A stretch of 13,865 nucleotides of DNA, from contig CALXAZ010000023.1 in assembly GCA_944386395.1 (NCBI GenBank), positions 1 through 13,865 on the forward strand. The letters are read 5' to 3'. The notes beneath the pieces are model-generated. The model searched no databases. It saw nothing but the letters and a program-made list of their open reading frames with translations, and was not told the origin of the DNA. The stretch is from an uncultured Clostridia bacterium. GTDB taxonomy: Bacteria; Bacillota; Clostridia; Oscillospirales; JAAYOS01. A program made the position numbers and the translations under genes. Of the stretch, positions 1 through 7,449 are shown in pieces. Within the stretch, counting starts at the first letter, position 1. The number at the start of each line of letters is the position of its first letter.

Positions 1-57
1 GGGATGCGAGATCAGGAGATTGAGATTTACTACCGCTTTATCGGCAAAATTGATTAA
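1..57 (+). CDS. C-terminal end of a probable large serine recombinase (partial)
   Basis: Frame 1 is open from the window edge and ends in TAA at 55-57. The 18 visible residues end in QEIEIYYRFIGKID. From memory of the family, this resembles the extreme C-terminus of Tn4451/TndX-type large serine recombinases (the DUF4368 tail), which often finish with a basic/hydrophobic segment of the type EIxYxFIGxI. Such enzymes cut and rejoin DNA at the element's ends, and their genes usually lie at one end of the element. The truncated regulator about 20 bp downstream fits this reading. The catalytic N-terminal domain is outside the window, so the family assignment rests on a short tail and on context. 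Confidence 0.5.
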   Translation, partial: GMRDQEIEIYYRFIGKID

Positions 58-76
58 CCTGTATCCATATCCTTAA

Positions 77-763
77 CTTTGGGAAACCGGAAATTCCCTG
101 CCTGACATACTTATGCTCCCTCGTCTCGCAACATTTTTCGATATCACAATAGACGAGCTTTTCTATGGAATAAAGCCAAAAATGAATGACATCCACTCTG
201 TAAATGACGCAGTCGAAATTGATAACTCCCTAATTCCGGATGATGGCAAGCTTAGAATAGTGCAGTTCCTTGGTAAACGCCTGCTCTGCAGGAATACATG
301 GCGCGAAGGGGAGCTGATATCACTCAACCTCGCAGATATCGAAGTTGAGCGAAGGCTTGATATCAATGTTTGGGGTTCGCTCAGCGTTGCTGGAAATATC
401 AATGGAAACGCTGAATCTGGTGGTTCGATGAGCTGCGGCAACATCGGCGGGCACGCAGAATCTGGAGGCTCAATGAGCTGTAAAGGTATAGGTGGATCTG
501 CGGAAGCAGGCGGTTCAATCACCTACGAAGGCAATATTGACGGTCCGATAGAAGCAGGCGGGAGCGTGAAATGTGGAAATGTCAGCGGCGGGATAGAATC
601 GGGCTCAAGTGTCACAGCCAATGATATCACCGGCGGGGACATCGACTGTGGAGGTTCACTCTCATGCTGCAACCTAAAGGCAAACAAGGTCAGCTGCAAT
701 ACCCTTAGCGCAACAACCGTCGACTGCGGAAAAATAGACGCCAAAATAGTAGTCAGAAGATAA
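77..763 (+). pseudogene. 5'-truncated XRE-family regulator with glycine-rich beta-repeat domain
   Basis: The frame is open from just after an in-frame TAA at 74-76. Its first residues (WETGNSLPDI at 80-109, then LPRLATFFDITIDELF) match the end of a Cro/C1-type helix-turn-helix domain, where a WExGxxxPD segment normally follows the recognition helix. The first four helices are absent, so the protein could not bind DNA in the usual way. An ATG at 113 would give 216 residues but has no convincing ribosome binding site. After a linker (residues ~20-93 from that ATG, including LRIVQFLGKRLL) come tandem 15-residue repeats to the C-terminus. Proteins with an XRE domain plus such Gly/Cys-rich repeats occur in Clostridia; their role is unknown to me. 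No stop or frameshift occurs in the remaining 680 bp, so the truncation may be recent or the fragment may still be used. Confidence 0.7.
392..667 (+). repeat. Tandem 45-48 bp coding repeats (15-16 residue beta-type units)
   Basis: Six consecutive units are visible at about 392-436, 437-481, 482-529, 530-574, 575-619 and 620-667. The consensus is roughly G-N-[IV]-x-G-x-[AI]-E-[AS]-G-G-S-[MIV]-x-C. Units 1 and 2 share AESGGSMSC exactly. Two shorter ~10-residue units ending in SC and DC follow, to about 727. The regular alternation of small, hydrophobic and Gly residues suggests a stacked beta-solenoid like that of bactofilin or polymer-forming proteins (inference). The third-base differences between units show old, diverged coding repeats rather than a recent expansion. 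Confidence 0.8.
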
Positions 764-802
764 TCACTCAAATAAGCAGCGCTCCCTCCCAGCTACATAC
801 TT

Positions 803-845
803 AAAAACCGGGTAGGCTTTAAAAATATAAGCCTACCCGGTTTTT
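803..845. terminator. Bidirectional intrinsic terminator
   Basis: A 17-bp perfect inverted repeat (803-819 with 829-845; core CCGGGTAGGCTT / AAGCCTACCCGG) encloses a 9-nt AT-rich loop. It is flanked by A-runs on the left and T-runs on the right, so a U-tract follows the hairpin in both directions. On the + strand it would end transcription from the truncated regulator or the element. On the - strand it lies just past the pfkA stop codon and would end the murB-pfkA operon. Confidence 0.93.
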
Positions 846-867
846 ATTTTGCTTAAAAGATAACAGC

Positions 868-1845
868 TTATGCACCAGTCATCGCTTCTAAAACGGCGTA
901 CTCCTGCTCATTAAGGCTCTTCTTCATCTGGAGAGCCTCGACCATATCCACATCCTCAAACCTGCCGTCTCTAACACATATTACCCTGTTAGTCCTTCCC
1001 TCAGCAAGGACATTTACCGCATGATAACCCATTCTGGTGGCAGTTACACGATCTCTCGCCGTAGGTGTCCCGCCCCTCTGAACATGCCCAAGCACTGTCA
1101 CCCGCGGCTCTATCGCTATCTCTTCCTGTATCTTTTTCCCAATTTCAGGTGCGCTTCCAGCCCCTTCAGCTACCACTATCATATAGTGCGTACGCCCGTT
1201 AAGTCTTGCAATACGTATCTTTTCAATTACGTCTCTTTCAAAATCTATTGGCTTTTCAGGAACGAGCACCGCAGTCGCACCACATGCTATACCCACATAA
1301 AGCGCAAGATGCCCTGCATTTCTTCCCATCACCTCAACAACAGAGCATCTCTCGTGCGATTGCATCGTATCTCTCAGCTTATCTATAGCCTCAATTGCAG
1401 TGTTACATGCCGTATCAAACCCAATTGAATAGTGTGAACATGCTATATCATTGTCTATAGTACCCGGTATACCAACTACCGATACGCCATACTTAGACAG
1501 ATCCAATGCCCCTCGGAAAGTACCATCTCCTCCAATAGCAACAATACCATCAAGCCCTAACAGCTTACATGTATTTACGGCTTTTACCTGTCCCTCTTCT
1601 GTAAGAAACTCCTGACAGCGGGCAGTATAAAGTATCGTTCCTCCTCGGTTTATGATATTATTAACGCTCGATGCATCAAGCTTCACAACATCACCATTGA
1701 TAAGACCCATATATCCACGCCTTATACCCACACAGTCTATTCCTCGATATATCGCGCTGCGTGTAACAGCGCGAACTGCCGCGTTCATTCCCGGTGCATC
1801 GCCACCGCTTGTGAGTACGCCTATCCTCTTTACCGCATTTTCCAT
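868..1845 (-). CDS. pfkA: ATP-dependent 6-phosphofructokinase
   Basis: This enzyme phosphorylates fructose 6-phosphate to fructose 1,6-bisphosphate in the cytosol, the committed step of glycolysis. The 325-residue length is typical of bacterial PfkA (~320). Visible motifs are the N-terminal nucleotide-binding loop SGGDAPGMN (13-21), GGDG (105-108), the catalytic PGTIDND (127-133, base Asp131), VMGRNAG (172-178) and LGHVQRGGTP (252-261). Gly108 and Gly128 correspond to E. coli Gly104 and Gly124, which mark ATP-dependent rather than pyrophosphate-dependent enzymes. The ATG start has a good AGGAGG site 7 nt upstream and lies 21 bp after the dnaE stop, so it is the last gene of the operon, just before the 803-845 terminator. 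Pairing pfkA directly with dnaE is common in Clostridia. Pyruvate kinase, often next in such clusters, is not here. Confidence 0.97.
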   Translation of the reverse strand: MENAVKRIGVLTSGGDAPGMNAAVRAVTRSAIYRGIDCVGIRRGYMGLINGDVVKLDASSVNNIINRGGTILYTARCQEFLTEEGQVKAVNTCKLLGLDGIVAIGGDGTFRGALDLSKYGVSVVGIPGTIDNDIACSHYSIGFDTACNTAIEAIDKLRDTMQSHERCSVVEVMGRNAGHLALYVGIACGATAVLVPEKPIDFERDVIEKIRIARLNGRTHYMIVVAEGAGSAPEIGKKIQEEIAIEPRVTVLGHVQRGGTPTARDRVTATRMGYHAVNVLAEGRTNRVICVRDGRFEDVDMVEALQMKKSLNEQEYAVLEAMTGA

Positions 1846-1866
1846 GCTTCCGCCTCCTCTTTTATG

Positions 1867-4800
1867 TTAATTTAACTTTATCACTACGTTTTTTTCCCCC
1901 AGCAGCTCACTCAGCCGGTCTATCAGCCGCTTATCATCTGCCACGAAGCTCGCCTCACGTTTTCCGCTCTGCGCATGATAGAGAACTACCCTCATCTTAC
2001 CTGGAAACATTGCAAGCATGGGCTTTACCTTTTTATATGGATGCCCATCCTCTTTCTCCAATTTAATGTACAACGTTTTCCTGTCAAATGCAAGTGGTTT
2101 CCCATCATTTTCTAAATCTGCTATCGGACGGACGCTGTCGCAAATTATTTGCGGTTCACGATCCTCTCTAAGACTGAGCCTTCCACTTACAAGCAAAACG
2201 GCATCCTCTTTCAGATATGCACTGCTTCGCTCAAGCACTTTTGGAAAAACAATCATCTCCATGCTACCGCTGTCGTCTTCTATATCGGCATAAGCCATCA
2301 TGGAATTTGTCTTTGTTGATTTTAACCGTAGCTTTATAACTACTCCTGCTATCCTAATTTCCTGATTATCCCGAAATTCCGTATTCTCCTGGTCTTCATT
2401 TTTTATTCGCCCAATCTTGACTGTGTTTATCGCCTTCAGAACACTGGCATATTCATCCATAGGATGTCCGGTAAGGTAGAGACCAGTAACTTCTTTTTCG
2501 TATGCAACCATATCCTTTTTCTCGAACTCTGGAATGTCAGGCAGTGATATTTCCTCCTCAGCTCCCACTTCATCCATAGAAAAGAAATCCATCTGACCCT
2601 CCAGGTTCTTTCCCCGCATGGATGATATATTGTCTAATATCTTCCCGTAAACCTGCATAAGCTGGCTTCTCTTTGCAAAGCTGTCAAAAGCCCCGCATTT
2701 TATCAGGCTCTCTACTGCCCTTCTATTGAGGTCGCTTTTGAACATCCTCTCGCAGAAGTTCTGAAAAGAGCTGAACTTCCCATTCTCCTGACGCTCGGAC
2801 ATGACTTCCTGGATAAATTTCCTTCCGATATTTTTTACTGCTACCATGCCGAAGCGGATATTTTCCCCTACGACCGTAAACCCATCGTCAGATTCGTTAA
2901 TATCCGGTGGCAGCACCTGTATGTTCATCCTCTTACACTCTGAAATATACTCTGAGACCTTCCCGCTGGAATCTAGCACAGAAGTGAGCAGCGCTGCCAT
3001 AAACTCCTTTGGGTAATGACACTTGAGATATGCTGTCTGATATGCTACGACTGCATAAGCTGCCGCGTGGGCCTTGTTAAAGGCATAATTTGCAAAATCA
3101 AGGATATCGTCAAACAGCTCATTTGCTATCTCCTCGCTTACGCCGTTTGACACACATCCAGCTATGCCCTCCTTTTCATTTCCGTGTAAAAAGTTTTCCC
3201 GTTCCTTTACAAGCTCACTCATTTTCTTTTTTGACATTGCCCGCCTAACTATATCTGCTCTTCCCAGCGAATATCCCGCAAGCTTGCGAAAGATTTCCAT
3301 TACCTGTTCCTGGTATACTATGCATCCATAAGTAACATTCAGTATATCCTCAAGAAGCGGATGCTTATACTTAACCTGCTCAGGATGATGCTTTCCATTG
3401 ATATATGCCGGTATCGAGTCCATCGGTCCAGGTCGGTACAGGGCAACGACAGCGGTTATCTCCTCTATCGAATGAGGCTCAAGCCCGATAACCACATTTG
3501 TCATCCCTCCGCTCTCCAACTGGAACACTCCTAGCGTATCCCCGGAAGCAAGCATCTTATACGTGGCATCATCATTGAGATCAATATTATTTATATCAAA
3601 TCCAGGATCATTTTTTTGTACCATCTTTGCAGCATCGTCTATAATCGTAAGGTTTCGCAGTCCCAGAAAGTCCATTTTCAGCAAACCCAGCTCTTCAAGC
3701 GTTACCATTGTAAACTGCGTCACGATGGATTCATCATTTTTTGCCAGAGGAACATAATCGGATACCGGGTCACGCGTTATGACTACTCCGGCAGCATGGG
3801 TAGAGGTGTTACGCGGCGTACCCTCAAGTGCTTGCGCGGTATCTATCAGCATTTTTATCCGCTCATCCCCGTCATACATGTCCCTGAGAGGCTTCGACTG
3901 CTGCAATGCTTTTTCTAGCGTCATCCCAATTGCCATTGGCACAAGCTTTGCCACAGTGTCCCCTTCCGAATATGGCATACTGAGCACCCTGGCAACATCA
4001 CGTATAGCGCCGCGGGCAGCCATAGTTCCAAAAGTGACTATTTGCGCAACATGATCGCTTCCATATTTTTCAACCACATAATCTATTACTTCCTGCCGCC
4101 TGTTCGGTCCAAAATCTATGTCAAAATCAGGCATGCTAACCCTTTCTGGATTTAGGAAACGCTCAAAGAAGAGCGAGTATTTCATCGGGTCGATATTAGT
4201 TATCTGCAAGCAGTAAGCTGCCATACTTCCCGCTCCAGAACCCCTCCCCGGCCCCACCGGTATACCACTTTTCCTAGCAAAAGCAATAAAATCACTCACT
4301 ATCAGAAAATAGTCGACAAACCCCATCTTATGAACCATATCCAGCTCATACATAAGCCTGTCCATGTACCCCTTCGGATCATCTGGATAGCGCGTTTTAT
4401 ACCCTTCAATACACAGCTTTTTTAAATATTCATACGCATCACTCTCTCCCTCAGGAAGCTCAAACCTGGGAAGATGATATTCCCCAAATACAAAATCAAA
4501 ATTGCACATCTCCGCAATTTTAACCGTATTTTCAATGGCACCCGGATACTGTGAAAACAGCTCTGCCATCTCATCTCCAGTCTTGAGATAAAACTCTTCC
4601 CCGTCAAATTTCATGCGGTTCGGAGAATCTACCGTTGTTCCTGTCTGTATACACAGCAATATATCCTGGAGTCTGGAATCTTCCTTTTTTACATAGTGCG
4701 CGTCATTTGTCGCAACAAGAGGTATCCCCGTCTCCTCATGTATACGCAACAGCCCTCGATTCACCCGCAGCTGAGCCTCTATCCCATGGTCCTGCAGCTC

Positions 4801-5319
4801 AAGATAATAATTTCCCTCTCCAAATATCTCAAGATATCTCAGGGCAGTCTCTTTTGCCCCGTCATAATTTCCCTCTACAAGCTTCTTCGGAATCTCTCCA
4901 GCAAGACAGGCAGACAGACAAATAAGCCCCTCGGAATACCTCTCGAGAAGCTCAATATCAATCCTTGGCTTTATATAAAATCCCTCTGTAAAGCCTGCAC
5001 TCACCAGCTTAATTAGGTTCTGATACCCCGTTTTATTTTTACACAGCAACACAAGATGATGTGCGTCAGTATCAAACTCGTGCGCCCTGTCAAACCTCGT
5101 CCTTGGGGCCACATATACTTCGCATCCGATTATAGGCTTTATACCCACCGCCTTTGCAGCACGGTAAAAATCAACAGCCCCATACATAACTCCATGGTCT
5201 GTTATTGCCATGGCACTCTGCCCACAATCTTTTGCATATTTTACTGCTTTGTCTATACGGCAAAAACCATCCAGCAAGCTATATTCCGTATGCAGATGCA
5301 AATGCACAAAATCTGTCAC
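1867..5319 (-). CDS. dnaE: DNA polymerase III alpha subunit, DnaE type
   Basis: This is a replicative polymerase of the C family. In Bacillota it works beside PolC, extending RNA primers on the lagging strand before hand-off. The 1150 residues show an N-terminal PHP domain (HLHLHTEYSLLDG, 6-18), the palm with GPGRGSGAGS (356-365) and PDFDIDF (397-403), and MDFLGLRNL (549-557). Asp400, Asp402 and Asp550 are thereby the expected catalytic triad. A pentapeptide QMDFF (909-913) matches the sliding-clamp binding consensus, and an OB-fold segment begins near residue 988 (IRIAGVVIKLR). The start is GTG, since no in-frame ATG fits; an AAAGGG stretch lies about 8 nt upstream. It begins 26 bp after the whiA stop. 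Full-length, no damage seen. DnaE2/ImuC is less likely, given the operon context and the clamp motif. Confidence 0.96.
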   Translation of the reverse strand: MTDFVHLHLHTEYSLLDGFCRIDKAVKYAKDCGQSAMAITDHGVMYGAVDFYRAAKAVGIKPIIGCEVYVAPRTRFDRAHEFDTDAHHLVLLCKNKTGYQNLIKLVSAGFTEGFYIKPRIDIELLERYSEGLICLSACLAGEIPKKLVEGNYDGAKETALRYLEIFGEGNYYLELQDHGIEAQLRVNRGLLRIHEETGIPLVATNDAHYVKKEDSRLQDILLCIQTGTTVDSPNRMKFDGEEFYLKTGDEMAELFSQYPGAIENTVKIAEMCNFDFVFGEYHLPRFELPEGESDAYEYLKKLCIEGYKTRYPDDPKGYMDRLMYELDMVHKMGFVDYFLIVSDFIAFARKSGIPVGPGRGSGAGSMAAYCLQITNIDPMKYSLFFERFLNPERVSMPDFDIDFGPNRRQEVIDYVVEKYGSDHVAQIVTFGTMAARGAIRDVARVLSMPYSEGDTVAKLVPMAIGMTLEKALQQSKPLRDMYDGDERIKMLIDTAQALEGTPRNTSTHAAGVVITRDPVSDYVPLAKNDESIVTQFTMVTLEELGLLKMDFLGLRNLTIIDDAAKMVQKNDPGFDINNIDLNDDATYKMLASGDTLGVFQLESGGMTNVVIGLEPHSIEEITAVVALYRPGPMDSIPAYINGKHHPEQVKYKHPLLEDILNVTYGCIVYQEQVMEIFRKLAGYSLGRADIVRRAMSKKKMSELVKERENFLHGNEKEGIAGCVSNGVSEEIANELFDDILDFANYAFNKAHAAAYAVVAYQTAYLKCHYPKEFMAALLTSVLDSSGKVSEYISECKRMNIQVLPPDINESDDGFTVVGENIRFGMVAVKNIGRKFIQEVMSERQENGKFSSFQNFCERMFKSDLNRRAVESLIKCGAFDSFAKRSQLMQVYGKILDNISSMRGKNLEGQMDFFSMDEVGAEEEISLPDIPEFEKKDMVAYEKEVTGLYLTGHPMDEYASVLKAINTVKIGRIKNEDQENTEFRDNQEIRIAGVVIKLRLKSTKTNSMMAYADIEDDSGSMEMIVFPKVLERSSAYLKEDAVLLVSGRLSLREDREPQIICDSVRPIADLENDGKPLAFDRKTLYIKLEKEDGHPYKKVKPMLAMFPGKMRVVLYHAQSGKREASFVADDKRLIDRLSELLGEKNVVIKLN

Positions 5320-5345
5320 ATTTTCATCCCTTTCTTCATCCCCGC

Positions 5346-6260
5346 TTATCTCTTTTCGTACTCCTCAGCAATCTTTATCAGCTTTGTAAATCTATGATTC
5401 AGCCCCGAGCGGCTAACAGCTCCCGCCGCCTCTTCTACAAGCGTTCCAAGCGATGCTTCCGGGTTTTCTGTTCTCAGCCTGGCTGCAAATCTCAGCTCCT
5501 CTGACAGAAGCTCAAACCCTCCTTTTTCCTCTATCACCTTTATCGCTTCAAGCTGCCTTTGCGCAGCGTTCACCGTTTTTGAAATGTTTGCCGCGTCACA
5601 GTTTACCTGACGGTTTACCCGGTTGCGGATATCCTTTTCCACCTTTGCCTCCATCAGCTGCAGCGCTGCCACAGGAGCCCCGCATTTTGTGAGAAAATCC
5701 TCTATTGCGTCGCTGTCTTTAAAATATATGAGATAATTTGACTTTCTCATCGTGCTTTTAGGTTCAAATCCCATATCCAGCAGAAGTGCCATAACCTCGC
5801 GGCTAAGATTAAAATGCCTTGTAACTATCTCCAGATGATATGTTCTTCCCGGGTCGGTAACAGAGCCCGATGAAAGGAACATTCCGCGTACAAATGCTTC
5901 GCGGCAATGCTCCTCCTCAAGTAGCGCAGCATTAAGACGGAGAGAAACATGCCTTTCAAGATCATACCCATAGTATCCCAGAACTGTTTGAAGCTTTTCC
6001 CCAGAATCTATTATGAGAGTCTCCTTGCTTACATTTCCCTTTCTTGTTGATATTATCTTATCAAACCCCAGCCCAAACTGCCTCTGTATAAGCCCTTGTA
6101 TTCTCTCAGAAAATTTCGCATTTTCGGTAGAAAGTCTTATCTCCCCACAATCAAAAGTATTTGCAAATATCAGCGACCCATATATTTCTGCCGCTACGCA
6201 GCACTCACGTTGCGGCTTTACACGACACATTTCAGCCTTTGCCTCTCCTGAAAAAGACAT
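5346..6260 (-). CDS. whiA: DNA-binding protein WhiA
   Basis: WhiA is a DNA-binding protein named for Streptomyces sporulation; in Bacillus it influences cell division and chromosome segregation. The fold joins a degenerate LAGLIDADG homing-endonuclease-like domain to a C-terminal helix-turn-helix. Here the N-terminus MSFSGEAKAEMCRV is typical. The LAGLIDADG-like part includes RGMFLSSGSVTDPGRTYHLE (125-144), and the conserved NRQVNCDAANISKT (216-229) precedes the C-terminal DNA-binding region (about 265-300). I start at the ATG ending at 6260 because it has a GGAGG site 5 nt away and gives 304 residues. A longer in-frame start at 6305 would overlap the end of yvcK and add 15 non-homologous-looking residues. 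Only 11 bp separate it from yvcK, so the genes are probably co-transcribed. No HPr/Crh gene follows it, unlike the Bacillus cluster. Confidence 0.93.
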   Translation of the reverse strand: MSFSGEAKAEMCRVKPQRECCVAAEIYGSLIFANTFDCGEIRLSTENAKFSERIQGLIQRQFGLGFDKIISTRKGNVSKETLIIDSGEKLQTVLGYYGYDLERHVSLRLNAALLEEEHCREAFVRGMFLSSGSVTDPGRTYHLEIVTRHFNLSREVMALLLDMGFEPKSTMRKSNYLIYFKDSDAIEDFLTKCGAPVAALQLMEAKVEKDIRNRVNRQVNCDAANISKTVNAAQRQLEAIKVIEEKGGFELLSEELRFAARLRTENPEASLGTLVEEAAGAVSRSGLNHRFTKLIKIAEEYEKR

Positions 6261-6271
6261 TTTCCCCTCCG

Positions 6272-7432
6272 TTATGTATTCTTTCGCAGCTTCCCGTCGA
6301 GCCACTCGACTATCATTCTGTCATAACGCCCATATATCCCACGGCGTGGATTATATGCAGCATGTATTTTCATCAGCACTTCCGCAAGTTTTTCTGGATC
6401 ATGCCGTGCAAGCTTTCCTCCGTCAGCAATAATTTCACTCTCAACAAGTCCTATACCGGCACTTTCAAATCTATCTCTGTCAATGCGAGTCTGCTCTGCT
6501 CCCTCTTCAAGATATTTCTCCAACAGCTTTTGGGAAATTTCCCCAGAATTTACTACACATATGTCGCAGATCCCATTTGATGCGTGATCTATAAGAGTCT
6601 GTACATGCTCAAATGCGGTATAACCCTCCGTCTCTCCCTCCTGTGTCATCACATTGCATACATATACCTTCACCGCACCCGAATCTGCTATCGCTTCAGC
6701 TACACCATCTACAAGTAAATTGGGGATAACACTTGTATATAGGCTTCCTGGTCCCAGCACTATCATATCTGCCTCTGCTATCGCATTCAGGACATCCGGA
6801 AGCGGCTCTGCTTTTTCTGTAAGCCGCACACGTTTTATCCTACATTTTTCATGCTTTTTAACCATAAAAATTTTGGATTCTCCCACTACTGTGCTGCCAT
6901 TTTCAAACTCCGCTTCAAGATCAACATTTGCGTTTGTAACCGGAAGCACCCTCCCGGTTATTGCGAGTACGTCGCACATCCTCCGCACGGCTTCCTCAAA
7001 GCTGCCACAAATTCCATTCAGAGCTGCCAAAAAAAGATTGCCAAAGCTCTGACCGCTCAGGCTTCCCTCGGTAAAACGGTAATTTAACACCTGCCCCATA
7101 AGCGGCTCTACATTTGCAAGAGCAAGTATACAGTTTCTGAGGTCTCCCGGAGGAAGCATCCCCATCTCTGCCCTTAGCACCCCGCTACCGCCTCCATCAT
7201 CGGACACCGCCACTACCGCCGTAATATTTTCGGTACATTCTTTGAGACCTTTAAGAAGAGTGGACAGACCGGTCCCTCCTCCTATCACAACAACATTGGG
7301 CCCGGCTCCGCGCGCCGCCTCAATATCTTCCAGCTTATAGTCACCGGGATGATACAATACTACGTCGTCTCTCCCTCCGTATATCGCCGCATTTCCCGGT
7401 CTAAAACCACTGTTTTTTTCTTTGTTACTCAT
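6272..7432 (-). CDS. yvcK: YvcK/CofD-like gluconeogenesis factor
   Basis: Members of this family are cytosolic proteins needed for growth on gluconeogenic carbon sources and for normal cell-wall shape in Bacillus. They bind UDP-sugars and are related to the CofD phospholactate transferase. Visible motifs in the 386-residue product are the Rossmann loop GGGTGLSTLL (51-60), SDDGGGSGVLR (77-87), PPGDLRN (94-100), NANVDLEAEF (167-176) and LGPGSLYTSVIPNLL (226-240). I chose the ATG at 7432 because it has GGAG about 7 nt upstream and lies 17 bp after the rapZ stop. A longer open frame reaching 7579 runs antiphase through rapZ and looks artefactual. Compared with the ~317-residue Bacillus protein, it carries about 40 extra N-terminal residues, hydrophilic and without a membrane segment. 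Biochemical role here is inferred from family. Confidence 0.94.
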   Translation of the reverse strand: MSNKEKNSGFRPGNAAIYGGRDDVVLYHPGDYKLEDIEAARGAGPNVVVIGGGTGLSTLLKGLKECTENITAVVAVSDDGGGSGVLRAEMGMLPPGDLRNCILALANVEPLMGQVLNYRFTEGSLSGQSFGNLFLAALNGICGSFEEAVRRMCDVLAITGRVLPVTNANVDLEAEFENGSTVVGESKIFMVKKHEKCRIKRVRLTEKAEPLPDVLNAIAEADMIVLGPGSLYTSVIPNLLVDGVAEAIADSGAVKVYVCNVMTQEGETEGYTAFEHVQTLIDHASNGICDICVVNSGEISQKLLEKYLEEGAEQTRIDRDRFESAGIGLVESEIIADGGKLARHDPEKLAEVLMKIHAAYNPRRGIYGRYDRMIVEWLDGKLRKNT

Positions 7433-7449
7433 CTTTTCTCCATTTGCCG

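Noticed and set aside
163..522. 119-codon open frame on the - strand opposite the repeat region
   Set aside because: It is the antisense of the Gly/Ser-rich repeats (rich in Pro, Ser and Glu), has no ribosome binding site, and looks like a shadow of the biased coding sequence.
392..667. Regularly spaced 45-bp repeats as a possible CRISPR array or minisatellite
   Set aside because: Units are contiguous with no unique spacers, differ mainly at third codon positions, and keep one reading frame, so they are coding repeats.
868..1845. Pyrophosphate-dependent phosphofructokinase
   Set aside because: The GGDG and PGTIDND motifs carry Gly at both positions that are Asp and Lys in pyrophosphate-dependent enzymes.
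3616..4054. Overlapping + strand open frames inside dnaE
   Set aside because: They lie antisense to the conserved polymerase core, lack binding sites and show no recognisable domain.
6261..6305. Longer whiA start at 6305
   Set aside because: The extra 15 residues are the antiphase end of yvcK, while the ATG at 6260 has a GGAGG site and the typical MSFS N-terminus.
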